Origin: Chelatococcus sp. YT9
GTDB lineage: Bacteria; Pseudomonadota; Alphaproteobacteria; Rhizobiales; Beijerinckiaceae
Assembly: GCF_018398315.1 (NCBI RefSeq)
Contig: NZ_JAHBRW010000001.1
Span: forward strand, 3,666,501 to 3,730,500
Direction: 5' to 3'
Length of the DNA: 64,000 bases
Shown here: one piece after another, positions 9,268 through 15,668 of the stretch
Layout: every line of letters begins with the position of its first letter
Numbering within the stretch: position 1 is the first letter of the stretch
Position numbers and translations under genes: made by a program
Notes under the pieces: model-generated
Database searches by the model: none
What the model saw: the letters and a program-made list of their open reading frames with translations, nothing else
What the model was told of the DNA's origin: nothing

Positions 9268-9708
9268 ATGACCTTTCTCGGTATTCTCGTCGCCATGGCC
9301 GCCATAGGCTTCATGTGCTGGCTGCTGTTCAACCTTGCCGTATTTGCGTTGCCCTTCTTCATCGGGGTGAACGCCGGTATCTGGGCCTACGGCACCGGCG
9401 CGGGCTGGCTTGGGGCCGTTCTTGTCGGATTACTCGCTGCCGGCCTGACCTTGGCGGCAGCCCAAGGCCTACTCATTCTGGTCCGGCCTCTATGGGCGCG
9501 GTTGCTGATCGCACTCGCCTTTGTCGCTCCGGCAGTCGTCGCCGGCTTCTACGCCACGCTCGGCATCGTCAAACATATGATGCCGTCCGAGACCTGGCAG
9601 CTCATCTTCTCGGTCATTGGCGCAATTGCCGTGGGAGTGACGACCTTCCTGCGGCTTGCGGCGATGGCGTCTGCCGAGTCTGCTGGCACGGGCCATGCGC
9701 GCATCTAG
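9268..9708 (+). CDS. Small integral membrane protein, 146 aa
   Basis: A 146-residue very hydrophobic protein with about four transmembrane segments (approximately residues 3-35, 40-70, 75-98 and 110-132), little charge, and a short polar C-terminus. The ATG at 9268 follows an ACGGAGA ribosome binding site at 9254-9260. No family was recognised. It stands alone, after a terminator-like hairpin and before a 600-bp gene-free stretch. Confidence 0.65.
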   Translation: MTFLGILVAMAAIGFMCWLLFNLAVFALPFFIGVNAGIWAYGTGAGWLGAVLVGLLAAGLTLAAAQGLLILVRPLWARLLIALAFVAPAVVAGFYATLGIVKHMMPSETWQLIFSVIGAIAVGVTTFLRLAAMASAESAGTGHARI

Positions 9709-10308
9709 CTGCGTGCAGAATCTGGTTGGAAGCTAGAACAGAGAGATAAACTCGCCGTCCTCAGAGATAAGGGGCGCGGGATCGGCGTAATGAACTCACA
9801 TCAATCTAGTGGAGTGATGCGGCACATAGCGGGAGCAGGACGGGTGGCGCGAATTTCGCGGGCACATTGCGAAACCCAGACGGGATGCGTTCTCGCAGAC
9901 TTCGGTTGGGTCAAATAGCGGTACGCGTGCCAAGGACAGGGGCGACGTCACGGGCATCCGTCGCCACCGGTCCGGCGGAACTCGAATGCGCCAGACTCTA
10001 CGTTCTTCTCGTATCTCTGACCGCTCCAAACGGCCTCTTCCATGGCCTGATCTGGTCGAAGACCAGCGCGCGGGGGCGCGCTTCGATCGCTTTGGCGCAA
10101 CAGCGTCGTCACAACTTTCTTCCCCTGACGGCCCCACCCCATGTTCCATGGGACCCCGAGGCGCGCCATTCCTCGCGCGAGCAAGAAAGTCCCTCCTGTG
10201 CTGTCCAGTCCCCGCAAACGGGGATGCGCCAGCGATCGTCTCCGTCCCGTCGATCGCCATCGAGGCCGCAATGGTGCGGGCTCGAAACCGGAAAACGGAG
10301 ATTTGAAA
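9709..10308. other. 600-bp stretch without a recognisable gene
   Basis: Several open frames cross this stretch on both strands, but they overlap one another, lack ribosome binding sites and have arginine/serine-rich shadow-like composition, so none is called. It may contain decayed coding sequence. A small CCCCG-CAAA-CGGGG stem near 10208-10221 and the leader of the DUF736 gene (GGAG at 10297-10300) are the only other signals seen. Confidence 0.4.
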
Positions 10309-10635
10309 ATGGCGACCATCGGTACCTTCAAGAAGACCGGTTCGAACGAATTCACCGGCGAAATCGTCACCCTCAGTGTCCAGGCCAAGGGCGTGCGTAT
10401 CGTTCCCGACATCCGCGCAAACGGCGAGAACGCTCCCAGCCACCGGGTCCTGGTCGGCCGCGCCGAGATCGGTGCCGCCTGGTCCAAGCGCTCGGGCGAA
10501 GGCCGCGATTATCTGGGTCTCAAGCTCGATGATCCGAGCTTCACCGCCCCGATCTACGCCAACCTCTTCGATGACGAGGACGGCGAAGCCTACTCGCTGA
10601 TCTGGTCCCGCCCCAGCCCGCGTCGCGGCGATTGA
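10309..10635 (+). CDS. DUF736 protein, 108 aa
   Basis: A 108-residue DUF736 protein (MATIGTFKKTGSNEFTGEI; GAAWSKRSGEGRDYLGLKLDDPSF; YANLF). The DUF736 family is a small single-domain protein found almost only on alphaproteobacterial plasmids and ICEs; its role is unknown. A second, more diverged DUF736 gene lies at 22660 inside the transfer cluster. The start was set by the conserved MATIG beginning and GGAG at 10297-10300. A strong bidirectional terminator follows. Confidence 0.9.
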   Translation: MATIGTFKKTGSNEFTGEIVTLSVQAKGVRIVPDIRANGENAPSHRVLVGRAEIGAAWSKRSGEGRDYLGLKLDDPSFTAPIYANLFDDEDGEAYSLIWSRPSPRRGD

Positions 10636-10640
10636 AGCGC

Positions 10641-10672
10641 AAATGGCCCCGGCGACACAGCCGGGGCCATTT
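10641..10672. terminator. Bidirectional terminator between DUF736 and hipA
   Basis: A perfect 13-bp stem, AAATGGCCCCGGC (10641-10653) with GCCGGGGCCATTT (10660-10672), loop GACACA. It lies between the convergent ends of the DUF736 gene and hipA and can act on both strands. Confidence 0.8.
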
Positions 10673-10700
10673 CTCTGTCAGGCGCACCAATGAACGGCGC

Positions 10701-11942
10701 TCAGTCCAAGAGGACAGGCGTCATGGCCCTCACATGGGCGTCGATCCGCTCCAGAACGATCGATGGTATCGCATCACGTTCCGGCAATTTCCACCAATGC
10801 GCATCGATACGCCTTACAGTTTCGCTGACAGTTTTCAGGACGGCGGGCTCTGGAAGCCGCGCCCGATTGGCGAAAGCCTTCCACCGCGACAGCGTCAGTG
10901 CCTTGAACGCGCGTTCGCCGCCAAGCGACAAAGCCAGATTGTCAGCCGGGATATAGGGAACCGTCGAAAGCACGTCGTAGATCGGCGCCAGGGCGGGCGA
11001 ATTGCCGTCACCGGGATAGATCAACGACCAGTTTTTCAGGTGCATGTCGCCATTACCCATGACCACCGACAGGGTCAGGCGGCGGACGAACTCCAGCGCC
11101 GCTATCGGCGAGATCGCCACATTCAGCGCTGCGGCTATGTCATGATAGGCCGCGCCTTCATATTTTCGTGCCGGATAGATACCGAAGACCTGGGCGAAAT
11201 CCTCGATATGAATTCGTCGCGCGCCGGAGGCGCGATCGAACCGCCGGATAAGAAGGACCAGACCCTCGGCCAGGGTCTCGAACTCTCCAGGGATGCCTTC
11301 GAACTGGTCTTTGCCCACCAGTTCGCGTTCGGGCACGTCCATGCCGATGGCTTCGGCCAGCGCGAGATTGGCGAACTCGTTCTCCGACACGCCTGGAAAG
11401 GCGGTCGAAGGAAACTTGGCGATGTACTGACCGTCGCTGTCCCCGAGCGGCACTGTCAACCCGCCGCCCTTGCCGGTGTTCTTCATCACCGAAAGCTTCA
11501 TCTGCACGCCGGCGAGCGAGAAACGCGCTTTCGGCTCGCCCTCAACTGCAGCGGTTGCAGCGACGATATCTCCGTTACTCGGGATAACCCGCACAGCGCC
11601 TGGCAGGTCGGCGCCCAGCGCGGCCAGCAGATCGAAATCATTGCCAGGCCGGACGGTCCGGGCGTGATGCTTTTCCATCGCCTCGCGCAGCTTGTCCTCG
11701 GGCAGGAGGTTGGCAAAGAAGGGCGGCAAGGCGCCTGCCACCGGGCGTGGATCCTTGCGCAATCCTCCCGTCGCCGCGCGGAAGGACAGGCTCAACACGG
11801 GATGCCCTCCGCTCGCGCGGTAGGCAGGATCGAAGCTGAAGGCGTTGAAGTCGCCCGGTGTCCTGACGATCGTGCCGACCTTCACCTCATTGAGGAGAAC
11901 ATCGAGAGACAGGACGGTTTCGGCGGAGCGGGCTCTATTCAT
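10701..11942 (-). CDS. hipA: HipA-type serine/threonine kinase toxin, 413 aa
   Basis: A HipA kinase toxin. E. coli HipA phosphorylates glutamyl-tRNA synthetase; the target here is not known. Visible features are the autophosphorylation loop FSLAGVQMKLS (equivalent to the E. coli Ser150 loop), the catalytic MGNGDMHLKN and the metal-binding LAPIYDVLST. Length is close to the E. coli protein (about 440). The start at 11942 was chosen because it overlaps the end of the antitoxin gene by 8 bases, and the upstream extension lies within hipB. All key residues are present, so it should be active, held in check by the upstream HipB. Confidence 0.92.
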   Translation of the reverse strand: MNRARSAETVLSLDVLLNEVKVGTIVRTPGDFNAFSFDPAYRASGGHPVLSLSFRAATGGLRKDPRPVAGALPPFFANLLPEDKLREAMEKHHARTVRPGNDFDLLAALGADLPGAVRVIPSNGDIVAATAAVEGEPKARFSLAGVQMKLSVMKNTGKGGGLTVPLGDSDGQYIAKFPSTAFPGVSENEFANLALAEAIGMDVPERELVGKDQFEGIPGEFETLAEGLVLLIRRFDRASGARRIHIEDFAQVFGIYPARKYEGAAYHDIAAALNVAISPIAALEFVRRLTLSVVMGNGDMHLKNWSLIYPGDGNSPALAPIYDVLSTVPYIPADNLALSLGGERAFKALTLSRWKAFANRARLPEPAVLKTVSETVRRIDAHWWKLPERDAIPSIVLERIDAHVRAMTPVLLD

Positions 11943-12240
11943 CGTCACCCTCCGCTTGTGGGCTGAAAGCCGGCCGGTCGTCCTCGCCCTCATGGCTGAG
12001 CAGCGCCTCAATGGCCGGGACCATCGCCTGAGGAACCAGCATCATCTCCAGGCCAAGCGCCCTTGCAACATTGATCAGAGTCGTGGCGCGTGCCGCTGCG
12101 GCTCCGGTTTCGATGTCGCGATAGCGGGGACGGGATATGCCGGCGAGATCGGCGACCTGTTCCTGCGTCAGGCCCGCCGCTAGCCGTGCGCGCCGAAAAT
12201 GGTCGCCGATCATATCCAGAGCCTCTGCTTCGGTTTTCAT
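11935..12240 (-). CDS. hipB: HipB-type XRE antitoxin, 101 aa
   Basis: An XRE-family helix-turn-helix protein (residues about 12-70, LTQEQVADLAGISRPRYRDIETG) directly upstream of and overlapping hipA, as expected for the antitoxin and autorepressor of a hipBA pair. The acidic C-terminal tail (HEGEDDRPAFSPQAEGDDE) is typical of the flexible antitoxin end. It likely binds the repeats at 12270-12355 to repress its own promoter. Confidence 0.9.
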   Translation of the reverse strand: MKTEAEALDMIGDHFRRARLAAGLTQEQVADLAGISRPRYRDIETGAAAARATTLINVARALGLEMMLVPQAMVPAIEALLSHEGEDDRPAFSPQAEGDDE

Positions 12241-12269
12241 GTGAATCCTTTACAGATCAATTTGCTCGA

Positions 12270-12355
12270 TTTGATTCGGAAACGTATCACAAGGCGGTCT
12301 GGAAGGCAAGAATTTGATCCGCAAACATATCTCAGTAGGGCGGATTGATACGTTT
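12270..12355 (-). promoter_or_regulatory. hipBA operator repeats
   Basis: Three related sites lie just upstream of hipB: TTTGATTCGGAAACGTATCA (12270-12289), TTTGATCCGCAAACATATCT (12313-12332) and, inverted, TGATACGTTT (12346-12355). The shared core is AAACRTATC. Position and repetition fit HipB binding sites covering the hipBA promoter. The sequence differs from the E. coli hip operator, so assignment rests on context. Confidence 0.55.
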
Positions 12356-12482
12356 GAGCGTCATTCAGCGTTCTTTGGTGGGTCAATCCATCAGCCTTGG
12401 GCGGCCGAATCAGTCGTCCGACAACAAAGGTCAGCGACGCCGTAGCTGAGGAACAGAGGCCCAATTACCGATGACTATTTGC

Positions 12483-12512
12483 CCAGAACGACTATTATAG
12501 TCGTAGTTCTGG
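12483..12512 (+). promoter_or_regulatory. Palindromic operator upstream of XRE regulator
   Basis: ACGACTAT-T-ATAGTCGT (12488-12504) is a perfect 17-bp palindrome, flanked by CCAGAAC (12483-12489) and GTTCTGG (12506-12512). It lies 43 bases before the XRE gene and is the obvious binding site for that regulator. Confidence 0.6.
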
Positions 12513-12535
12513 AGTGCGCGCCGGTCGCAATGGGA

Positions 12536-12555
12536 GGTGATCATGCATGATCACC
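12536..12555 (+). promoter_or_regulatory. 20-bp perfect palindrome over the start codon
   Basis: GGTGATCATGCATGATCACC is a perfect 20-bp palindrome that covers the end of the ribosome binding site (GGAGG at 12533-12537) and the start codon (12547). As RNA it can fold and bury the start codon; as DNA it can bind a dimeric repressor. Confidence 0.5.
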
Positions 12556-12795
12556 GCCCGACAGTCGCGGGCCGCGCGCGCCTTGCTGGGTTGGACACAG
12601 GAGACGCTTGCTGACAAGGCCCGTGTATCACTGACCGCGCTCAAGCGCCTCGAATCCGAAAGCGGCCTCGAGGTGTACGAAAGCACGCGCGATCAGGTCC
12701 GTCGGGCTCTCGAAGCAGCCGGTGTCGTCCTTCTGTCGACCGAGCGTGGACACGGAGTGCTGCTGGTCCATGATGGTGGTGACAAAAAGCGCTGA
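12547..12795 (+). CDS. XRE helix-turn-helix regulator (QseC-like), 82 aa
   Basis: An 82-residue one-domain XRE protein: ARALLGWTQETLADKARVSLTALKRLE is the helix-turn-helix (residues about 9-36), followed by a short helix and a beta hairpin (GVVLLSTERGHGVLLV). In the Mesorhizobium symbiosis ICE, a protein of this size and type, QseC, controls the antiactivator gene qseM; here the gene is followed by a lone DUF2285 gene, which is the same pairing but in tandem rather than divergent. The operator palindromes at 12483-12512 and 12536-12555 suggest autoregulation. The QseC equivalence is inferred from context. Confidence 0.75.
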   Translation: MITARQSRAARALLGWTQETLADKARVSLTALKRLESESGLEVYESTRDQVRRALEAAGVVLLSTERGHGVLLVHDGGDKKR

Positions 12796-12912
12796 CAGGC
12801 AAGCGGCAGACGCCGTATTCCCTCCAGGCGATATTCTCCCAAAACACACAATCCTGGAGTATCTGGTATTACCCCGCGTCCTGCAGTGGGCAGCACGCAC
12901 CAGGCAACTGAC

Positions 12913-13173
12913 ATGCCCCCGATAGAACCCTTCGAGGATGCTCCGCCGGTCTCCAGCGAATTAACCGCCTACGATCGTGCCCATATCAAGCTTTACATGC
13001 GACTGCTGGATGCCGCTGCCGATGGTGCCGAGTGGACCGAAGCCGCTCAAATCCTGTTTGGCATCGACCCCGCCCTCGAGCCGGATCGCGCGCGCCGAGT
13101 CCATGATGCTCATCTGGCGCGCGCCAAATGGATGGCGCAGACCGGTTACCGTCATCTTCTCTGGAAGCGCTAG
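12913..13173 (+). CDS. Lone DUF2285 protein (QseM-like antiactivator), 86 aa
   Basis: A single DUF2285 domain (YDRAHIKLYMRLLDAAADGAEW ... DPALEPDRARRVHDAHLARAKW, split here for length), ending at GYRHLLWKR. DUF2285 is a helix-turn-helix variant used by both FseA-type activators and QseM-type antiactivators of ICE transfer. A protein that is only this domain, encoded between an XRE regulator and a split FseA-like gene, matches the position of QseM, which binds and blocks FseA and TraR. The ATG at 12913 was chosen over an upstream GTG (12886) because the conserved part begins after it; the ribosome binding site is weak for both. Confidence 0.75.
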   Translation: MPPIEPFEDAPPVSSELTAYDRAHIKLYMRLLDAAADGAEWTEAAQILFGIDPALEPDRARRVHDAHLARAKWMAQTGYRHLLWKR

Positions 13174-13349
13174 GGCTGATGTTCGCGTCAGGCGCGGCGC
13201 ACGGAGACGCGCGGGGGAAATACGGCGTTTCGCGGCCTGTCGGCAGATTTTCCGCATTGCTGGCCGCCCTGTCATGCTGCTGCAACAGATCTTGTCGTAA
13301 ATAGCTCGGCGAAAAATCTGACCTGCGCTTTGCACGTGAGGAGGGACGG

Positions 13350-13625
13350 GTGCGACCGGACACTTCCCATTGGCGAGACGGTCGTCGCTATGAATTCTTC
13401 GACACGCTCTCGGTCGAAGGGCTCGCATGGGAATGTTTGCGGCGGTTTGAACGCTACCAGGAGCATTATGGCGAACTCGTCGCCATGAAGGCCGAAGATC
13501 ATCCCTATTCAACCGACGCCCAGCGTCACTGGGGGTTGCGATTTCCCGGCTCGTCCGAGCCTTTCCGCGCTTCGTCAGGACATCCTATGGTCGCCGCTCG
13601 CCAATCCGGCGGTCTTGCTTGCTGA
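13350..13625 (+). CDS. fseA: FseA-like excision activator, N-terminal frame (DUF6499)
   Basis: The 91-residue frame from a GTG start has a strong ribosome binding site (GAGGAGGGACGG just upstream) and the DUF6499-like signature MRPDTSHWRDGRRYEFFDTL ending in AQRHWGLRF. After WGLRF the residues look random up to the stop at 13623-13625. The +1 frame continues with the expected sequence, so only residues 1-65 are likely to belong to the active protein. In the Mesorhizobium ICE, msi172 and msi171 are fused by +1 slippage on UUU to make FseA, which switches on rdfS. This gene has UUU-C at the same kind of position. A simple frameshift mutation is the alternative. Confidence 0.75.
   Translation: MRPDTSHWRDGRRYEFFDTLSVEGLAWECLRRFERYQEHYGELVAMKAEDHPYSTDAQRHWGLRFPGSSEPFRASSGHPMVAARQSGGLAC
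13542..13545 (+). other. Candidate +1 programmed ribosomal frameshift site (UUU-C)
   Basis: The phenylalanine codon TTT (13542-13544) of WGLRF is followed by C (13545). The phenylalanine tRNA can slip one base to TTC (13543-13545), after which reading resumes at CCG (13546) and gives WGLRF-PARPSLSALRQDILW. Stops bound the window: the +1 frame is closed upstream at 13486-13488 and the zero frame at 13623-13625. Slippage from UUU to UUC is the mechanism published for FseA. Confidence 0.7.
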
Positions 13626-14115
13626 CGACGCTCCGGAATTTCTGCCTCCGTCACCATCTCCGTCGCCGGCCGTGTCTGCTGCCGTTCGCCCGAGTCCGGA
13701 AGGTCTTCATGCCATCCATCGCGGCGGCATCGTCGCGCAGATCCTGCTGCTGTCGGGCCGAAAGACCGATAGAGCCTCGGCTGTCATCCTGCCACTCGAC
13801 GACAATCTGCCCGATCGGGTCGAGGCAGTGCTGCGGCTCTGGCAAGCGCTGAGCGCGCGCCCCGTTACGCGCGACGGACGCATCACGCCGTATCAGCGTC
13901 GACGTATCCGACTGATGATGCGAGCCGCTGACGGCCGGGCCAATGGCGCGACCTATCGCGAGATCGCCATCGCTCTGTTCGGCCCCGAGCGGGTTGCGGC
14001 CGAGCCCTGGAAGACCTCATCCTTGCGTGATGCCGTGATCGGGCTGATCGAAAGCGCCGGGCCGCTCATCAATGGCGGCTATCGCAAATTGCTACGGCAT
14101 CGTCGCCGATCCTGA
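13546..14115 (+). CDS. fseA: FseA-like excision activator, C-terminal frame (DUF2285)
   Basis: The second half of the activator, read in the +1 frame. It begins PARPSLSALRQDILWSPLAN, passes a low-complexity PPSPSPSPAV linker and ends in a DUF2285 domain (VEAVLRLWQALSARPV; YQRRRIRLMMRAADGRANGATYREIA; GGYRKLLRHRRRS). The only independent start in this frame is a TTG at 13615 with no ribosome binding site, which supports expression by frameshifting from the upstream half. The joined product (13350-13544 plus 13546-14115) would have 254 residues. Its expected target is the promoter of the excisionase gene just downstream. Confidence 0.75.
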   Translation, partial: PARPSLSALRQDILWSPLANPAVLLADDAPEFLPPSPSPSPAVSAAVRPSPEGLHAIHRGGIVAQILLLSGRKTDRASAVILPLDDNLPDRVEAVLRLWQALSARPVTRDGRITPYQRRRIRLMMRAADGRANGATYREIAIALFGPERVAAEPWKTSSLRDAVIGLIESAGPLINGGYRKLLRHRRRS

Positions 14116-14250
14116 GCGCGCTTCGAGCCCGGGGTGGGGATTGTTCGCCTGTAATCTTCCCCATCCACCCCGCCTGCATTCCTTCGCCACCGTGATCGCG
14201 ATCCGCCGTTGCTCCGCAGCGGCGCCCGGCAACGCCACGGAGGCCCGACA

Positions 14251-14532
14251 ATGCGACCCAATCTCGCCGCCCTGCCGCCACGCTACCTGCGCACCAAGGA
14301 AGCGGCGGTGTTTCTCAGCCTTTCGGCGCGCACGCTGGAAAAGCACCGCACCTATGGAACCGGCCCGGCCTATCGCAAGCTCGGCGGGCGCGTCGTCTAT
14401 TCGGTAGCCGATCTCGAAGCCTGGGCTTCGCGCGGCGCGGTCACGTCAACCTCCGATCCGCGCGGACAGGTTCTGCCAGCCAAACGGCACATGCCAGCGG
14501 CCTGTGGGTCGGCCGGCGGCATCAATCGCTGA
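14251..14532 (+). CDS. AlpA/RdfS-like excisionase, 93 aa
   Basis: A 93-residue HTH_17 winged-helix protein (YLRTKEAAVFLSLSARTLEK, GPAYRKLGGRVVYSVADLEAW) of the AlpA/MerR-like group that includes ICE excisionases. In the Mesorhizobium symbiosis ICE, RdfS of this type directs the integrase toward excision and is activated by FseA; here the gene follows the FseA-like gene by 135 bp. The start has GGAGG at 14238-14242. The C-terminal 30 residues are polar and probably disordered. No integrase is in the window, so its partner cannot be named. Confidence 0.8.
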   Translation: MRPNLAALPPRYLRTKEAAVFLSLSARTLEKHRTYGTGPAYRKLGGRVVYSVADLEAWASRGAVTSTSDPRGQVLPAKRHMPAACGSAGGINR

Positions 14533-14552
14533 CCATCGCGCGAGGATTACCC

Positions 14553-15668
14553 ATGGCGATCCGGCGACGTTCCCCGTCCGAGCGCGGGCAGCTCAACCTG
14601 TTCAGAGCGCTTCCCGGTGACTTCGCACCGCGGGACGCGCAGGACCTCATGGCGTATCCATTCTTCTCGCTCGCCAAATCACATCGCATCACCCCGATCG
14701 ACTTCACCGCCGGAAAAATTGCGATCCGCGTCGAGGCGGTTGCCGACCACGGCATGGCAACGATCTGGGACGCTGATATCCTGATCTGGGCTGCCAGCCA
14801 GATCGTCGAAGCGCGCGATACAGGCCTGCGCACCTCGCGGCTCATGGCGGCGACGCCCTATGAGATTCTCACCTTCATCGGCCGCGGCACCAGCCTGCGC
14901 GATTACCAGCGCCTCAAGGCGGCACTCGACCGGCTGCAATCCACCACCATCTCGACCACGATCCGCCAGCCCGCCGAAGGACGGCGACACCGCTTCTCCT
15001 GGATCAATGAATGGCAGGAGCGAACCGACGGCAACGGGCGCCCCGACGGTATCGAACTGATCGTGCCGGACTGGTTTTATCGGGCTGTCCTGGACGATGC
15101 GCTGATCCTGACCATCGATCGGGCCTATTTCGATCTGACCGGCGGGCTCGACCGCTGGCTTTACCGGCTCGTGCGCAAGCATGGCGGTCATCAGAAGGGC
15201 GGATGGCGGTTCGATTTTCGTCATCTGCACCAGAAGTCTGGCTCTCTCTCGCCCTATAAGCGCTTTGCCTTCGAACTGCGCGATATCATCCGCCGCCAGC
15301 CGCTGCCCGGCTACAGGCTCTTTACCGAGATCGAGACCGGGCGCCGGGCGCTGCTCGCCTTCGAGCCATGGCCGGCCTGTGGAAAAGCTGTGGACGGCCT
15401 CGTGCTATCGGGAACCCGAACTATCGTGCCATCGGGAACCGGTGGCTCGTGCTATCAGGAACCCGATCCGGGTTTAAGGCACGGAGATCGTTCGGCAAAT
15501 CGCGCCCGTAACAGAGAGTCTAACACAGAATCTAACCTTGAAGAGCGCAGGCGCGATGTTGAAAACCTCTGTCGGGGTGCCAGGTTTCGCGAACCGGGGC
15601 GAGGTTTCATGAACTCGCTCCAGGAAACGCGAACCGGATTCACGAACCGGGAGCCGGATCATGAGTAG
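14553..15668 (+). CDS. Replication initiator protein A, 3' end replaced by transposon
   Basis: A plasmid/ICE replication initiator of the RepA family common in alphaproteobacteria. Recognisable parts are QLNLFRALPGDFAPRDAQDLMAYPFFSLAKS at the N-terminus (split: QLNLFRALPGDF, DLMAYPFFSL), then TPYEILTFIGRGTSLRDYQR and WLYRLVRKHGG, the winged-helix DNA-binding core. The first 339 codons are native. From TGT at 15570 the frame runs into the transposon and stops after 32 foreign residues (371 in all). Without the transposon the frame continues at 20500 for 43 codons to a TGA that overlaps parA, giving 382 residues. Iterons and DnaA-like boxes lie inside the gene. Activity of the chimera is unknown; the lost tail looks non-globular. 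Confidence 0.85.
   Translation: MAIRRRSPSERGQLNLFRALPGDFAPRDAQDLMAYPFFSLAKSHRITPIDFTAGKIAIRVEAVADHGMATIWDADILIWAASQIVEARDTGLRTSRLMAATPYEILTFIGRGTSLRDYQRLKAALDRLQSTTISTTIRQPAEGRRHRFSWINEWQERTDGNGRPDGIELIVPDWFYRAVLDDALILTIDRAYFDLTGGLDRWLYRLVRKHGGHQKGGWRFDFRHLHQKSGSLSPYKRFAFELRDIIRRQPLPGYRLFTEIETGRRALLAFEPWPACGKAVDGLVLSGTRTIVPSGTGGSCYQEPDPGLRHGDRSANRARNRESNTESNLEERRRDVENLCRGARFREPGRGFMNSLQETRTGFTNREPDHE
15379..15464 (+). repeat. Iterons and DnaA-like boxes inside rep (candidate origin)
   Basis: Three direct repeats occur at 23-24 bp spacing: CGTGCTATCGGGAACCC (15401-15417), CGTGCCATCGGGAACC (15425-15440) and CGTGCTATCAGGAACCC (15448-15464). Just upstream, TGTGGAAAA and TGTGGACGG (about 15379-15398) resemble DnaA boxes. 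This is the layout of an iteron-regulated origin placed within the initiator gene. Confidence 0.6.
15511..15536 (+). repeat. Short tandem repeats after the iterons
   Basis: ACAGAGAGTCTAAC (15511-15524) is followed at once by ACAGAATCTAAC (15525-15536). The pair is AT-richer than its surroundings and could be part of the origin's unwinding region. Confidence 0.4.
15565..15569 (+). repeat. Target-site duplication ACCTC, left copy
   Basis: The five bases directly before the transposon end TGTCG. The same ACCTC lies directly after the other end at 20495-20499. Confidence 0.9.
15570..15651 (+). repeat. Left transposon end with repeated transposase sites
   Basis: After TGTCG come related sites in the same orientation: CCAGGTTTCGCGAACC (15580-15595), GAGGTTTCATGAACTC (15601-15616), CAGGAAACGCGAACCGG (15621-15637) and GGATTCACGAACCGGG (15636-15651). 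These are likely TniA (TnsB-type) binding sites, the last two diverged. Confidence 0.7.

Noticed and set aside
9796-10443. 215-aa minus-strand frame and overlapping plus-strand frames
   Set aside because: Several frames compete over the same bases, none with a ribosome binding site or recognisable domain.
10632-11966. 444-aa open frame on the plus strand
   Set aside because: It is the antisense of hipA, whose catalytic motifs are intact on the minus strand.
13350-14115. Ordinary pseudogene with a single-base frameshift
   Set aside because: Kept as an alternative, but the slip site is exactly UUU-C at the motif where programmed slippage is known, and both halves are otherwise intact.
15401-15464. 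CRISPR array
   Set aside because: The three repeats are 16-17 bp with 7-8 bp gaps inside a coding frame; spacers are far too short. They fit iterons. No cas genes are present.
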